From Megamonas sp. UBA1799 (lineage in GTDB: Bacteria > Bacillota > Negativicutes > Selenomonadales > Selenomonadaceae), in contig DCFR01000001.1 of the NCBI GenBank assembly GCA_002319815.1, positions 3,715 through 27,398 on the forward strand: 23,684 nt of DNA, given 5' to 3'. How positions within the stretch are numbered: the stretch's first letter is position 1; the number at the start of each line of letters is the position of its first letter. This document shows positions 5,438 to 13,766 of the stretch, in pieces. The notes under the pieces were generated by a model. It ran no database searches, was not told where the DNA came from, and saw nothing but the letters and a program-made list of their open reading frames with translations. The position numbers were made by a program, and so were the translations under genes.

Positions 5438-6787
5438 TCAGCCTTGCTCTGCTTTGACAACCGCAGCAATCTGATGGCAGATCCGGTCCAGCTGCTGCTG
5501 ATCCGGTCCCTCGGCCATAACACGAATCAAAGGCTCTGTACCGGAAGGACGAACCAGAATCCGTCCATCCTCTCCCAGTTCCTGATTCCCTGCCGCAATT
5601 GCCGCCGCGATTGCCGGATTTTCTTCCCAACCATCCTTGCTCGCCACAGTCACATTGACCAGCAGCTGCGGATAGCTGACCATGAGTTCCGTAAGCGCCG
5701 AAGCCGGCTTGCCGCTGCGCTGCACCGCTCCCAGAACCTGCAGCGCCGTAATCAGCCCATCGCCCGTCGTAGCGAAATCCGAAAAAATAATATGCCCGGA
5801 TTGTTCTCCGCCCAAGCAGTAGCCATTTTGCAGCATATTCTCCAAAACATAGCGATCCCCGACTTTCGTGATTTCCGCCCGGCCGCCACGTTTACGGACC
5901 GCCTGATGAAAGCCAATATTCGCCATCACCGTCGTAACAATCGTATTCTTTTTCAAAGTCCCCTTACGCATCATTTCCAGACCGCACAGAACCAGAATGT
6001 GATCGCCGTCAATGATCTGCCCTTTTTCATCGACACAAAGGCATCGATCCGCATCGCCGTCATGCGCAATGCCAATATCCGCCTTATACTCCACAACCGC
6101 CTTTTGCAGCGATGCCAGGTGTGTAGACCCACAGGCATCATTAATATTGGTTCCATAAGGCGCGGCATGAATCACCGTAAGATCGGCGCCCAGCTGGCGC
6201 AAAACTGCCGGCATGACCTCATAAGCAGCTCCATTGGCGCAATCAAGCACGATTTTCATGCCGTCCAGCCGGCCATCCGCCGTCGATAAAACAAATTTCA
6301 TATAGGATTTAATCAAATCGTGCCGATATTCAATCGTGCCAACATCCGAACCATTCGGACGATACAGATCATCCCTCGCTTCAATCCGGCGGACCAGCAT
6401 TTCAATCTCATCTTCGACGGCATCCGGCAATTTATAGCCATCGCCGCCAAAGAACTTAATGCCGTTATCATGAAATGGATTATGTGATGCCGAAATCACA
6501 ATGCCGGCATTGGCCTTGAGTTTTTTTGCCAGATAAGCAATCGCCGGCGTCGGAATAATCCCCGCTACAACAGCCTGCCCGCCAGCCGAACAGATACCGG
6601 CCGCCAGGGCCGATTCAAACATCGGCCCGGAAATCCGCGTATCCCTGCCGATCAGAATCGTGGGCGGCTCATCCCGTCCTTCGCCAAAATACAGCGTTGC
6701 CGCCCGCCCCAGCCGGTATGCCAGCTCCGGCGTCAGTTCAATATTGGCCTCGCCGCGCACGCCATCAGTTCCAAAAAGTCTCGCCAT
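5438..6787 (-). CDS. glmM: Phosphoglucosamine mutase
   Basis: GlmM converts glucosamine-6-phosphate to glucosamine-1-phosphate for UDP-GlcNAc, the precursor of peptidoglycan and lipopolysaccharide. At 449 residues it has the family length. The four signatures appear in order: the N-terminal FGTDGVRG; the phosphoserine loop ISASHNP with Ser101; the Mg2+ loop DGDADR (243-248); and the phosphate-binding RPSGTEP near the C-terminus. The frame is open 18 codons further upstream, but MARLFGTDGVRG at 6787, with GGGAGAG before it, is the family start. It stands 62 nt after the COG2509 gene and 7 nt before cbiK. Linkage to cdaA and cdaR is the classic Firmicute arrangement, in which GlmM can interact with and restrain the cyclase CdaA. 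Confidence 0.97.
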   Translation of the reverse strand: MARLFGTDGVRGEANIELTPELAYRLGRAATLYFGEGRDEPPTILIGRDTRISGPMFESALAAGICSAGGQAVVAGIIPTPAIAYLAKKLKANAGIVISASHNPFHDNGIKFFGGDGYKLPDAVEDEIEMLVRRIEARDDLYRPNGSDVGTIEYRHDLIKSYMKFVLSTADGRLDGMKIVLDCANGAAYEVMPAVLRQLGADLTVIHAAPYGTNINDACGSTHLASLQKAVVEYKADIGIAHDGDADRCLCVDEKGQIIDGDHILVLCGLEMMRKGTLKKNTIVTTVMANIGFHQAVRKRGGRAEITKVGDRYVLENMLQNGYCLGGEQSGHIIFSDFATTGDGLITALQVLGAVQRSGKPASALTELMVSYPQLLVNVTVASKDGWEENPAIAAAIAAGNQELGEDGRILVRPSGTEPLIRVMAEGPDQQQLDRICHQIAAVVKAEQG

Positions 6788-6849
6788 GTACAATTCTCTC
6801 CCAACTTTGTCATTCTTACTTCTTTCCCTCAAATACGACAAATCATTTC

Positions 6850-8472
6850 TTAATTAGTATGACGAATTTTTTCCAAAAATGCAAGCGCTGTATTCAGCCC
6901 GTCCACCGCCGCGCTCATAATCCCGCCCGCATAACCGGCACCTTCTCCCATCGGATACAAGCCGGAGGTACTAAGAGAGATATAACTCATACGATCCCGC
7001 CCGATACGGCAAGGGGAAGACGACCGCATTTCGACTCCGGTCATCGGCGCACCCGGGTCGGCAAAACCATGCAGCCGGGTGTCAAAATAAGGCAGAGCTG
7101 CCGCCAGCGTATGCGTAATAAAACCCGGCAGACAGGCATGCAGATCAGCCGGTACAACGCCCGGCTGATACGTCGGCGATACCAGAAATGATTGGGAGCC
7201 GTGCTTACCTTGCAAAAAATCACCAACCGTCTGCACCGGGGCCCGCCAGCTGCTGCCTCCCATCGTAAAAGCCAACTTCTCATACTCCCGCTGAAAAGCA
7301 ATCCCACCCAGTACATGCCCGCCGAAATCATCCGGCGTAACATTGACCAGCAGCGCCGCATTGGCCACACCGGAATCCCGCGCATAAAGACTCATGCCGT
7401 TCGTAACCAATCGTCCTGCTTCCGAAGCCGCCGCCACGACCTGGCCTCCCGGACACATACAAAACGAATAAGCGCCCCGTCCTGTCGTCCGGTCCTTATA
7501 AGTCAGCGCATAGTCCGCTGCCGGCAAGCGTGTATTATCAGCGTCACGGCCATACTGCACCGCATTGATCAGTGCCTGTGGATGTTCAATGCGCACGCCG
7601 GCGGCAAAAGCTTTTGGCTCCATAAACACCCCATGTTCATAGAGCATCGCATAGGTATCCCGCGCCGAATGACCAATCCCGAGAAAAACAGTTTCCGCCG
7701 GAAGGCGATCATTAGCGCCCACGATCACTGCCTGAACGGCCCCATGGGCAATTTCAAGATCCGTCACCAGCGCGCCAAACCGAATCTCGCCGCCCATTCG
7801 GCAAATTTCCTGCCGGATATTTTTCACAACGCCCCGCAGTTTATCGGTCCCGATATGCGGTTTATGCAGATAGCGGATTTCCGCCGGCGCTCCGCTTGCA
7901 ATAAAAGTCTCCAGTACATCGGCCATGCGCGGATCGCTGCTGCGAGTTGTCAATTTACCATCCGAAAAAGTTCCGGCGCCGCCCTCGCCAAATTGTACAT
8001 TCGTGTTTTCATCCAGAGTGCCGCCCTGCCAAAACCGCTTGATGGCTGCCTGACGAGTATCGACATCCTGCCCGCGTTCCAATACCAACGGCTGCAGCCC
8101 GGCTCTGGCCAGACATAAAGCCGCAAACATACCGGCCGGTCCAAAACCGACCACAATCGGGCGCTTCGCCGGCGCCGTAAATTTTCCCGGACAAACGCCC
8201 GCCAGCAAAGAAGGCTCAGCAGCAGGCGCCGCCGCCACATGTTTATCCCGCTGCAAACGTGTCAGAACCCGGTCTTCGTCCGCCTGAAGGCGTACATCCA
8301 GTACATAAACAAACTGCAGCGGGCTCCCATGATAACGCCGTGCGTCGAGCGTCTGCCGCACGATCACGGTGTCTGCTACTGCCGACAACGGTACCCGCAG
8401 ATACCGAGCTGCCAGATCATTCAACGGCAGCGCACTATCTGCCGGCACACTAAAATTGGTAATACGAATCAT
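6850..8472 (-). CDS. FAD-dependent dehydrogenase of the COG2509 family, function unknown
   Basis: A 540-residue flavoprotein. An N-terminal domain (about 1-100) precedes a dinucleotide-binding motif VVGFGPAGMFAALCLARAG (107-125) ending in LERG, the Rossmann signature for FAD. The C-terminal SGLYPMGEGAGYAGGIMSAA is the second FAD-contact segment typical of this family. Family members are widespread in anaerobes and are annotated only as uncharacterised FAD-dependent dehydrogenases; the substrate is not known. The start at 8472 has AAGGAG 10 nt upstream. It lies between cdaR and glmM, splitting the usual cdaA-cdaR-glmM trio. A terminator hairpin ends about 20 nt before its start codon, so transcription depends on readthrough or on a promoter I did not find. 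Confidence 0.85.
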   Translation of the reverse strand: MIRITNFSVPADSALPLNDLAARYLRVPLSAVADTVIVRQTLDARRYHGSPLQFVYVLDVRLQADEDRVLTRLQRDKHVAAAPAAEPSLLAGVCPGKFTAPAKRPIVVGFGPAGMFAALCLARAGLQPLVLERGQDVDTRQAAIKRFWQGGTLDENTNVQFGEGGAGTFSDGKLTTRSSDPRMADVLETFIASGAPAEIRYLHKPHIGTDKLRGVVKNIRQEICRMGGEIRFGALVTDLEIAHGAVQAVIVGANDRLPAETVFLGIGHSARDTYAMLYEHGVFMEPKAFAAGVRIEHPQALINAVQYGRDADNTRLPAADYALTYKDRTTGRGAYSFCMCPGGQVVAAASEAGRLVTNGMSLYARDSGVANAALLVNVTPDDFGGHVLGGIAFQREYEKLAFTMGGSSWRAPVQTVGDFLQGKHGSQSFLVSPTYQPGVVPADLHACLPGFITHTLAAALPYFDTRLHGFADPGAPMTGVEMRSSSPCRIGRDRMSYISLSTSGLYPMGEGAGYAGGIMSAAVDGLNTALAFLEKIRHTN

Positions 8473-8494
8473 ATATTAAACTCCTTCATACAAA

Positions 8495-8548
8495 AAAAGC
8501 TGTGGTCCTCCAGCAGCCTTTCCGCCGCATCAGGACAGCGCAGCTTTT
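8495..8548 (-). terminator. Terminator or attenuator between cdaR and the COG2509 gene
   Basis: On the minus strand AAAGCTG and, inside it, GTCCT (8541-8548 region) pair with AGGAC and CAGCTTT (8495-8509), with a GC-rich interior and a following run of seven T (8498-8492). The stem has small internal loops. A pyrimidine-rich tract on the plus side (8545-8576) could also allow termination in the other direction. It sits just before the ribosome binding site of the gene at 8472. Confidence 0.6.
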
Positions 8549-8562
8549 CTTTTCTTTTCTTT

Positions 8563-9492
8563 TTATTTCTTTTCAATCACATCAATGCTGACAACAACCG
8601 TCTTGTTAGTGACCGTGACGCCATCCGGCAAATGAACCAATACCGCCTTACGAACCGACTTAGTCACATCCGCCAGAGAAATTTTCTCTGTATCCAGGGC
8701 CGTAATATTCTCCAACACCGCCGCATCCCCGGCGATCTCAATCTTCACCGGATCCGCATGAGCGCCGCTCACCGCATAGCCCGCCGGCAAATCACCGGCA
8801 AAAATCGGTTTGACACTGACAATCTTTTTTGTCAACCCCCGCGCCAGCTGAACCCCGGTCGATATCGTCTGCGGGATTACGCGCACTTCGTCCACACCGC
8901 GGCCATCGGCATTCACCGGCGACAGCGAAACATTCAGGGTAAAGTCGGCGTTATTGCCGGCCAGGCCAACATAACCAACCACCTGCGAAACATCATTGAC
9001 TGCGGTACGCGGTCCCTCAACCATAACTTTTGTCATCTCCGGCGAAACCTTGGCAACCGTTGCTCCCGGAGCTGCAGCGCCGGTAATAATCAGATTGACA
9101 TCCTCCTGCCGCTGTATGATCTTATCCAGAACAAAAACAACGGTTTCCGGCGATGTCCCCGCCAGTTCAAATCCCGGTGGCAACACCGTCTGAACCCGAA
9201 CAATCTGACGGCCTTCCTCCAACCCCTCCAGATCAACAAAAGCTTTAAAATCTTCTCGGGAAGCGCCGACAAAAGCCGAACGCGGACCGCGCAGTTTGAT
9301 TTTAATCGTATCTTCGCTCTGTGTAAGCTTGCAGCCGGAAGGCGCGTGCAGCACCGTCAGCGGCACCGTAAAACTCCCCTCGATTGAAGGATTTTGTTCA
9401 TTCATGACAAAAAACCAAAGAATCATCGCCACAAATAAAGCTATAATTTTAGCCGGAAGATTTTTTTTGAATAAATTCATAATCTGAATCAT
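8563..9492 (-). CDS. cdaR: CdaR, YbbR-domain regulator of diadenylate cyclase
   Basis: A 309-residue protein with one N-terminal membrane helix (about 14-31, KIIALFVAMILWFFV) and an extracytoplasmic part built of YbbR-type repeats. Recurrent segments such as VPLTVLHAP, VNLIITGAA and VSVKPIFAGDLPAGY suggest about three repeats. In Firmicutes CdaR binds and modulates CdaA from the outer face of the membrane. The start at 9492 overlaps the cdaA stop by four bases (ATGA) and has GGAGG 8 nt upstream; a second Met four codons in lacks a better site. It ends before the 8495-8548 hairpin. Confidence 0.92.
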   Translation of the reverse strand: MIQIMNLFKKNLPAKIIALFVAMILWFFVMNEQNPSIEGSFTVPLTVLHAPSGCKLTQSEDTIKIKLRGPRSAFVGASREDFKAFVDLEGLEEGRQIVRVQTVLPPGFELAGTSPETVVFVLDKIIQRQEDVNLIITGAAAPGATVAKVSPEMTKVMVEGPRTAVNDVSQVVGYVGLAGNNADFTLNVSLSPVNADGRGVDEVRVIPQTISTGVQLARGLTKKIVSVKPIFAGDLPAGYAVSGAHADPVKIEIAGDAAVLENITALDTEKISLADVTKSVRKAVLVHLPDGVTVTNKTVVVSIDVIEKK

Positions 9493-10346
9493 TTTTTCTT
9501 CCTCCAGTTTGCAACCATATCTTTCAATCCGGCCGTTTCTGGAGCAAAAATTGGCCGCAAATAGGACTTGAGCGTATCAGAATCCAAATGACGCCGGATC
9601 CGTCCATTTTCCGCAACTGAAATGGTTCCCGTTTCCTCACTCACGACGACTACCAATGCGTCACACTGCTCTGATAAGCCGATTGCCGCCCGATGCCTGG
9701 TGCCCAGTTCCGTAGACAGCGATCGGTTGTCCGTCAGCGGTAAAAGGCAGCCGGCCGCAATCAGACGTTTGCCGCGAATCACCGCTGCTCCATCATGCAG
9801 CGGCGTATTCGGGATAAACACATTCATCAAAAAATCCGAAGTAATCAACCCGTCAATCTGAATGCCGGAAGCGCAGATATCATTTAAGCCCATGCCGCGT
9901 TCCATGACCAGCAGCGCGCCGATCTTATTCGCAGCCAGCATCATCACGGCTTTATCCAGCTCATTGACAACCGAGCGAGCCTCTTCATCGTTTAAAAAAA
10001 CCGAACGCCCGAAGAAACGGCCCTGCCCCAGATGCTCCAGCGTGCGGCGCAGCTCCGGCTGAAAGACAATCGGCAATGCCACAAACAACAGCGTCACAAT
10101 CTTTTGCATGAGCCAGTAAATCACATGCAGCTCCAGCCAGTTGCTGACCATCGTCAGGACCAGCAGCACCACAAGCCCCTTTACCAGCGTAATGGCACGC
10201 GTGTCCTGCAGCATCTCATAGACCTTATAGAGAATAATAGCGACCAAGAGAACATCAATGATATCCAGTAAGCCGATTGTCGACAAAATCCCCCGAAGCT
10301 GATTGGGCAGCGGCAATGAGGAAAGCGGTATAGTTGGTATCGGCAT
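9489..10346 (-). CDS. cdaA: Diadenylate cyclase CdaA
   Basis: CdaA makes cyclic di-AMP from two ATP at the membrane; the messenger controls potassium and osmolyte homeostasis and cell-wall integrity. The 285-residue product has three N-terminal membrane helices (about 24-42, 52-70, 75-95), then the DAC catalytic domain with DGA at 185-187 and RHR at 217-219, the two signature motifs. Start choice: ATG at 10346 is 8 nt after GAGGAG. A TTG two codons upstream would be only 2 nt from that site and is rejected. It overlaps cdaR by 4 nt. The adjacent glmM cluster matches the conserved cdaA-cdaR-glmM arrangement. Confidence 0.96.
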   Translation of the reverse strand: MPIPTIPLSSLPLPNQLRGILSTIGLLDIIDVLLVAIILYKVYEMLQDTRAITLVKGLVVLLVLTMVSNWLELHVIYWLMQKIVTLLFVALPIVFQPELRRTLEHLGQGRFFGRSVFLNDEEARSVVNELDKAVMMLAANKIGALLVMERGMGLNDICASGIQIDGLITSDFLMNVFIPNTPLHDGAAVIRGKRLIAAGCLLPLTDNRSLSTELGTRHRAAIGLSEQCDALVVVVSEETGTISVAENGRIRRHLDSDTLKSYLRPIFAPETAGLKDMVANWRKKK

Positions 10347-10373
10347 AAACAAAACTCCTCAAATAATAATTTT

Positions 10374-10403
10374 ACTATAACTTATTCTCCTTAAGAAACG
10401 CAA
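10374..10403 (-). promoter_or_regulatory. Candidate promoter of cdaA-cdaR
   Basis: Minus-strand TTGCGT (10403-10398), 18 nt, TATAGT (10379-10374). Transcription would start near 10367, about 20 nt before the cdaA start codon. The region between the ilvE terminator and cdaA is AT-rich and holds nothing else that I see. Confidence 0.4.
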
Positions 10404-10462
10404 ATTCCTTGTTATAAGAGAAATTTTTTACTAACAATGTTTCAGACGCTTTCCAGAAAATC

Positions 10463-10496
10463 AAACAGGGACGCTGCCCTCGCAGCGTCCCTGTTT
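10463..10496 (-). terminator. Intrinsic terminator after ilvE
   Basis: A perfect 14-bp stem (AAACAGGGACGCTG at 10463-10476, complement at 10483-10496) encloses a 6-nt loop. On the minus strand it is followed by TGATTTTC, a modest T tract. It begins 11 nt past the ilvE stop codon. Confidence 0.85.
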
Positions 10497-10507
10497 AGAA
10501 TCATGCA

Positions 10508-11578
10508 TTACATCTCGGCGACAATCTCAATAAACCCTTGCGTATCCTCAACCTCGCCGCAATGCAGTCCTTCGATGTAATCGTACATTTTCCGGGCAAA
10601 CGGACCAGTTTTTCCTCCGTTAATGACCATATCCTGTCCCTTATACCCCAATACACCTACCGGTGAAATAACCGCTGCCGTGCCGGAACCGAATACTTCC
10701 TCCAGTTTGCCGTTCCGATATGCCTCACGTACCTCATCAATCGAAATCCGACGCTCCGATACCGGCACACCCCATTCCTTGGCTACGGCTAATACCGTCC
10801 GACGGGTAACGCCATTCAGTATGCTGCCGTCCAATTCCGGCGTCACCACTACGCCGTCAATCTTGAACAAAATATTCATGGACCCGACTTCTTCAATATA
10901 CTTGCGTTCCACACCGTCCAGCCACAAAGTCTGGTCATAGCCCTTCTGATGCGCTACCAGACCCGCATGCAAACTGGCCGCATAATTCGCCGGCGTCTTT
11001 GCCTCGCCCAAACCACCGCGCACAGCGCGGACATATGTATCTTCAACCATGATCCGGACCGGAGCAAACCCATGAGCGTAATAAGCGGCCACCGGAGAAA
11101 GAATAATCAGCAGCGTATACGTCTCGCTGACGCTCACGCCCAAAAACGGATCGGTCGCAAAAATAAAGGGACGAATGTAGAGGCTCTGTCCCTTTTGTTC
11201 CGGAACCCAGGCCTTCTCTTGGGCAACCAGCTGCGTTAGCCCTTCATGCACCGTTTCCAAGGGAAACTCCGGAATATCAAGAATGCGGCAGGAATTCTCC
11301 ATGCGGCGCAAATGATCCATCGGGCGGAAAATAACGACCTTGCTGCCCTGACGATAGGCTTTCATACCCTCAAACACGGCCTGCCCATAATGCAGCGTGG
11401 TATTAGCCGGACTCACGGCAATATCCTGATAAGGAATAATCCGGGCGTCATGCCAGCCTTTTTCCGTGTTATAGTCCATCGCAAACATATAATCCGTAAA
11501 ATGCGTACCAAAGCCGATTTTCGATACGTCCGGCTTCTCCTTCAACATTTTTGCCGGTTCAAACTTGATGTCAGCCAT
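10508..11578 (-). CDS. ilvE: Branched-chain amino acid aminotransferase
   Basis: A PLP enzyme of fold type IV that interconverts leucine, isoleucine and valine with their 2-oxo acids, using glutamate/2-oxoglutarate. At 356 residues it is the longer, eukaryote-like class of BCAT. The Schiff-base lysine is Lys194 in GGLGEAKTPANYAASL. Supporting segments include HYGQAVFEGMKAYR (63-76) and the phosphate-binding GSGTAAVISPVG near the end. The ATG at 11578 is used because AAGGGG lies 9 nt upstream; the ATG three codons earlier directly abuts that site. It is transcribed alone from its own promoter and closed by a terminator. Confidence 0.95.
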   Translation of the reverse strand: MADIKFEPAKMLKEKPDVSKIGFGTHFTDYMFAMDYNTEKGWHDARIIPYQDIAVSPANTTLHYGQAVFEGMKAYRQGSKVVIFRPMDHLRRMENSCRILDIPEFPLETVHEGLTQLVAQEKAWVPEQKGQSLYIRPFIFATDPFLGVSVSETYTLLIILSPVAAYYAHGFAPVRIMVEDTYVRAVRGGLGEAKTPANYAASLHAGLVAHQKGYDQTLWLDGVERKYIEEVGSMNILFKIDGVVVTPELDGSILNGVTRRTVLAVAKEWGVPVSERRISIDEVREAYRNGKLEEVFGSGTAAVISPVGVLGYKGQDMVINGGKTGPFARKMYDYIEGLHCGEVEDTQGFIEIVAEM

Positions 11579-11637
11579 ACAAAACATCCCCTTATAATTT
11601 TAGAATCATATTTCCTTCTCCGAAATATAATGTATAC

Positions 11638-11667
11638 ATTGTATGCCTTATTAGATACATATGTCAA
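11638..11667 (-). promoter_or_regulatory. Promoter of ilvE
   Basis: Minus-strand TTGACA (11667-11662), 18 nt, TACAAT (11643-11638). The predicted start near 11631 leaves a leader of about 53 nt, too short for a T-box. Several ATACAT/ATGTAT motifs lie around it, including the inverted repeat at 11707-11739. Confidence 0.55.
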
Positions 11668-11706
11668 TATTGTTTTTATAAAAAACGATAATTTGTCACA
11701 AATTTC

Positions 11707-11739
11707 ATCAATATGTATCTTATAAAAATACATATTGAT
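11707..11739. repeat. 12-bp inverted repeat upstream of the ilvE promoter
   Basis: ATCAATATGTAT (11707-11718) and its exact complement (11728-11739) are separated by 9 nt. It lies about 40-70 bp upstream of the ilvE -35 hexamer. The stem is almost pure A/T and has no T run after it on the minus strand, so it is more likely an operator or bent-DNA site than a terminator for nnr. Confidence 0.55.
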
Positions 11740-11763
11740 TTTCAGGCGAGACCTAGCGGTTTT

Positions 11764-13320
11764 TTATGCTTTTTCTGTTTCGTCAGACAGTGTGCGGCGG
11801 GCTGCTGGCAAAGCCTGCAGTATATCCCCGGCGATCAGTCCCTCGGCCTTGCCAGCGGCCGCCAGATCACCGGCCAGACCATGCAGATAAACGCCGGCCA
11901 GCGGCGCCATATCCGTTTTCGTCTGCTGCCAAAGCCCGGCAATCGTACCGGCCAGAACATCGCCAGAACCAGCTGTAGCCATACCTGAGTTTCCTGTCGA
12001 AGTAAAATAAACGCCGCCATCCGGATAGACCACAATTGTACATTCACTTTTAACAACCAGAATTACGTTCCATTCCCGGGCTGCCCGACGACAAAGATTG
12101 AGCAAGTCCGCCCGCAGTGCCGGCACCGAAATGTTCAAAAGCGCTGCCATTTCGCCTAAATGCGGCGTTAAGACAACCGTTTGTGACAGCTCCTTTAATG
12201 CCGCCGTATGTCCCTGATAAGCAAAAAGAGCATCCGCATCCAGCACCAGCGGTTTATTGGCCGCTGCGGCCAACTGCCGGACCAATTCTCCGGTCTCCGC
12301 TGCCCGGCCCAGGCCCGGTCCCAGCAACAGTACATCATACCCGGCGGCCAAAGGCGCGAGCGCCGGCAAAGCTGTCAGACCCAGAACCCCCGGCTCTGCT
12401 TCCGGCAGCGGACGCGTCATCACTTCCGTCAGCTTTACGGCCAACACCGCCTGCAAACTTTCTGCCGCTGCCAGCACCGCTATGCCCGCCCCGGCCCGAA
12501 GGACCGCCGCAGACGCTAAAGCCGCCGCGCCGGTCATACCAAGAGAACCGGCTACTACCAGTACTCGTCCGCAGCTCCCTTTATGCGCATCCCGTTTTCG
12601 CGGCAGCAGGGCCGATTGAATCAGCCGCTGATCTATCGACTGCTGCGCGATATGAACCGCCAGTAATTCCAATGGAAGCCCAATATCATCAACTACCAAC
12701 TTTCCCGTATAAGACGCGCCGGGGCACAGAAAATTTCCTGGTTTTGGCAGTCCCAGCGTCACGGTGACCGTTGCCTGTACAGCATCTGATACCACGGCCC
12801 CGGTATCGGCATTTATACCGCTGGGCACATCAATCGCCACGACCGGGCAGCCGGAAGCATTCACCAGCTGCACCAGACGAGCCGCCGTCTCCCGCAGCGG
12901 TCCGGAAAATCCGGTGCCCAGCAGCCCGTCGATCACTCCGTTTGCAAAACGCAGCACCAGCTGCAGCTTCTCCCAATCCCGCGCCGTCTCCAACGGCTGA
13001 ATCTCCATCCCCATCTTTACACAAATATCCCGGTTCATTGCTGCCGGAGGTTTCAGATGAGCGGCACTGCCAGCCAAAAACACTTTGACCCGCGCCCCCT
13101 GATTCACCATATAACGCACGGCGGCAAAAGCATCGCCGCCATTATTGCCGCTGCCGGCCAACACACAGATGGTTTTCCCCGTCAGCCCTTTCAGCTGCTG
13201 CGCCATTGCAGCACAGGCAGCCCGTCCGGCATTTTCCATCAGCAAGATTGCCGGAATCCCATAGTTGTCCAACGCCAGCTTATCCATTTGACGCATTTCC
13301 TTCACCAACGCAATTTTCAT
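11764..13320 (-). CDS. nnr: Bifunctional NAD(P)HX epimerase / ADP-dependent NAD(P)HX dehydratase
   Basis: This repair enzyme restores hydrated NADH and NADPH: the N-terminal YjeF-like domain epimerises R- and S-NAD(P)HX, and the C-terminal ribokinase-like domain dehydrates S-NAD(P)HX using ADP. Seen: GSGNNGGD (56-63) and AIDVPSGINADTG in the epimerase half; GSLGMTGAA, GPGLG, LDADAL, LTPHLGEM and finally AGSGDVLAG with catalytic Asp454 in the dehydratase half. The length of 518 residues fits the fused bacterial form. Start choice: MKIALVKEMRQMD at 13320, 7 nt after GGAGG and overlapping the acpS stop as ATGA; the longer open frame upstream lies inside acpS. acpS-nnr adjacency is common in bacteria. 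Confidence 0.96.
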   Translation of the reverse strand: MKIALVKEMRQMDKLALDNYGIPAILLMENAGRAACAAMAQQLKGLTGKTICVLAGSGNNGGDAFAAVRYMVNQGARVKVFLAGSAAHLKPPAAMNRDICVKMGMEIQPLETARDWEKLQLVLRFANGVIDGLLGTGFSGPLRETAARLVQLVNASGCPVVAIDVPSGINADTGAVVSDAVQATVTVTLGLPKPGNFLCPGASYTGKLVVDDIGLPLELLAVHIAQQSIDQRLIQSALLPRKRDAHKGSCGRVLVVAGSLGMTGAAALASAAVLRAGAGIAVLAAAESLQAVLAVKLTEVMTRPLPEAEPGVLGLTALPALAPLAAGYDVLLLGPGLGRAAETGELVRQLAAAANKPLVLDADALFAYQGHTAALKELSQTVVLTPHLGEMAALLNISVPALRADLLNLCRRAAREWNVILVVKSECTIVVYPDGGVYFTSTGNSGMATAGSGDVLAGTIAGLWQQTKTDMAPLAGVYLHGLAGDLAAAGKAEGLIAGDILQALPAARRTLSDETEKA

Positions 13321-13697
13321 AAAACCGCCTCCTCCAGAATGCACTGCGCCACGGCATATTCCTGTGCATGACTCAGCGAAACATACACCGTCCGAACTTT
13401 TCTTTCTGCCGCGAGCCTGGCGAAATATCCGGCCAGACGGACCTGTGGACAACCCAGTTCATCCGGCAAAATCTCAATATCCAGCAAAGTCCCCTGCCGC
13501 AGTCCGGTGCCAAACGCCTTCAGCACCGCCTCCTTACCCGCCCAGCGAGCCGCATAAGATGCCATGCGCTGTTCTCCCCGACTGTCACAATAAGCCCGCT
13601 CGGCCAGCGTATATACCCTCTGCAAAAATGCCGGTTTTTCCACCGCCTTGGCCAGACGATGAATTTCAATAATATCAATCCCCGTCCCAATAATCAT
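13317..13697 (-). CDS. acpS: Holo-[acyl-carrier-protein] synthase
   Basis: AcpS transfers 4'-phosphopantetheine from CoA to the serine of acyl carrier protein, activating fatty-acid synthesis. The 126-residue product has the two family signatures: GTGIDIIEIHRL at the N-terminus (metal-binding Asp) and RWAGKEAVLKAFGTG in the middle. The ATG at 13697 is 9 nt after GGAGG; an earlier in-frame ATG overlaps the motB terminator and is rejected. It overlaps nnr by four bases. The start codon lies only about 28 nt beyond the T tract of the motB terminator, so how the pair is transcribed is unclear. Confidence 0.95.
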   Translation of the reverse strand: MIIGTGIDIIEIHRLAKAVEKPAFLQRVYTLAERAYCDSRGEQRMASYAARWAGKEAVLKAFGTGLRQGTLLDIEILPDELGCPQVRLAGYFARLAAERKVRTVYVSLSHAQEYAVAQCILEEAVL

Positions 13698-13724
13698 GAT
13701 ATTGTCCTCCCGCTCGTGTATATG

Positions 13725-13756
13725 CAAAAAAGGGGCTGCTGTTCAGCAGCGCCCCT
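13725..13756 (-). terminator. Intrinsic terminator after motB
   Basis: AGGGGCTGCTG (13731-13741) pairs with CAGCAGCGCCCCT (13744-13756), leaving a 2-nt bulge and a tight loop. On the minus strand it is followed by T residues (13730-13725). It starts 11 nt past the motB stop. Confidence 0.75.
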
Positions 13757-13766
13757 CCCGTTTCTT

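Noticed and set aside
5430..5523. Longer N-terminus for cbiK
   Set aside because: The extra 31 codons overlap glmM and do not resemble the family; the start at 5430 gives exactly the usual 264 residues.
13320..13452. Longer N-terminus for nnr
   Set aside because: The extra 44 codons lie inside acpS and are Gly/Arg/Ser-rich; the ATG at 13320 has a good ribosome binding site and matches the family start.
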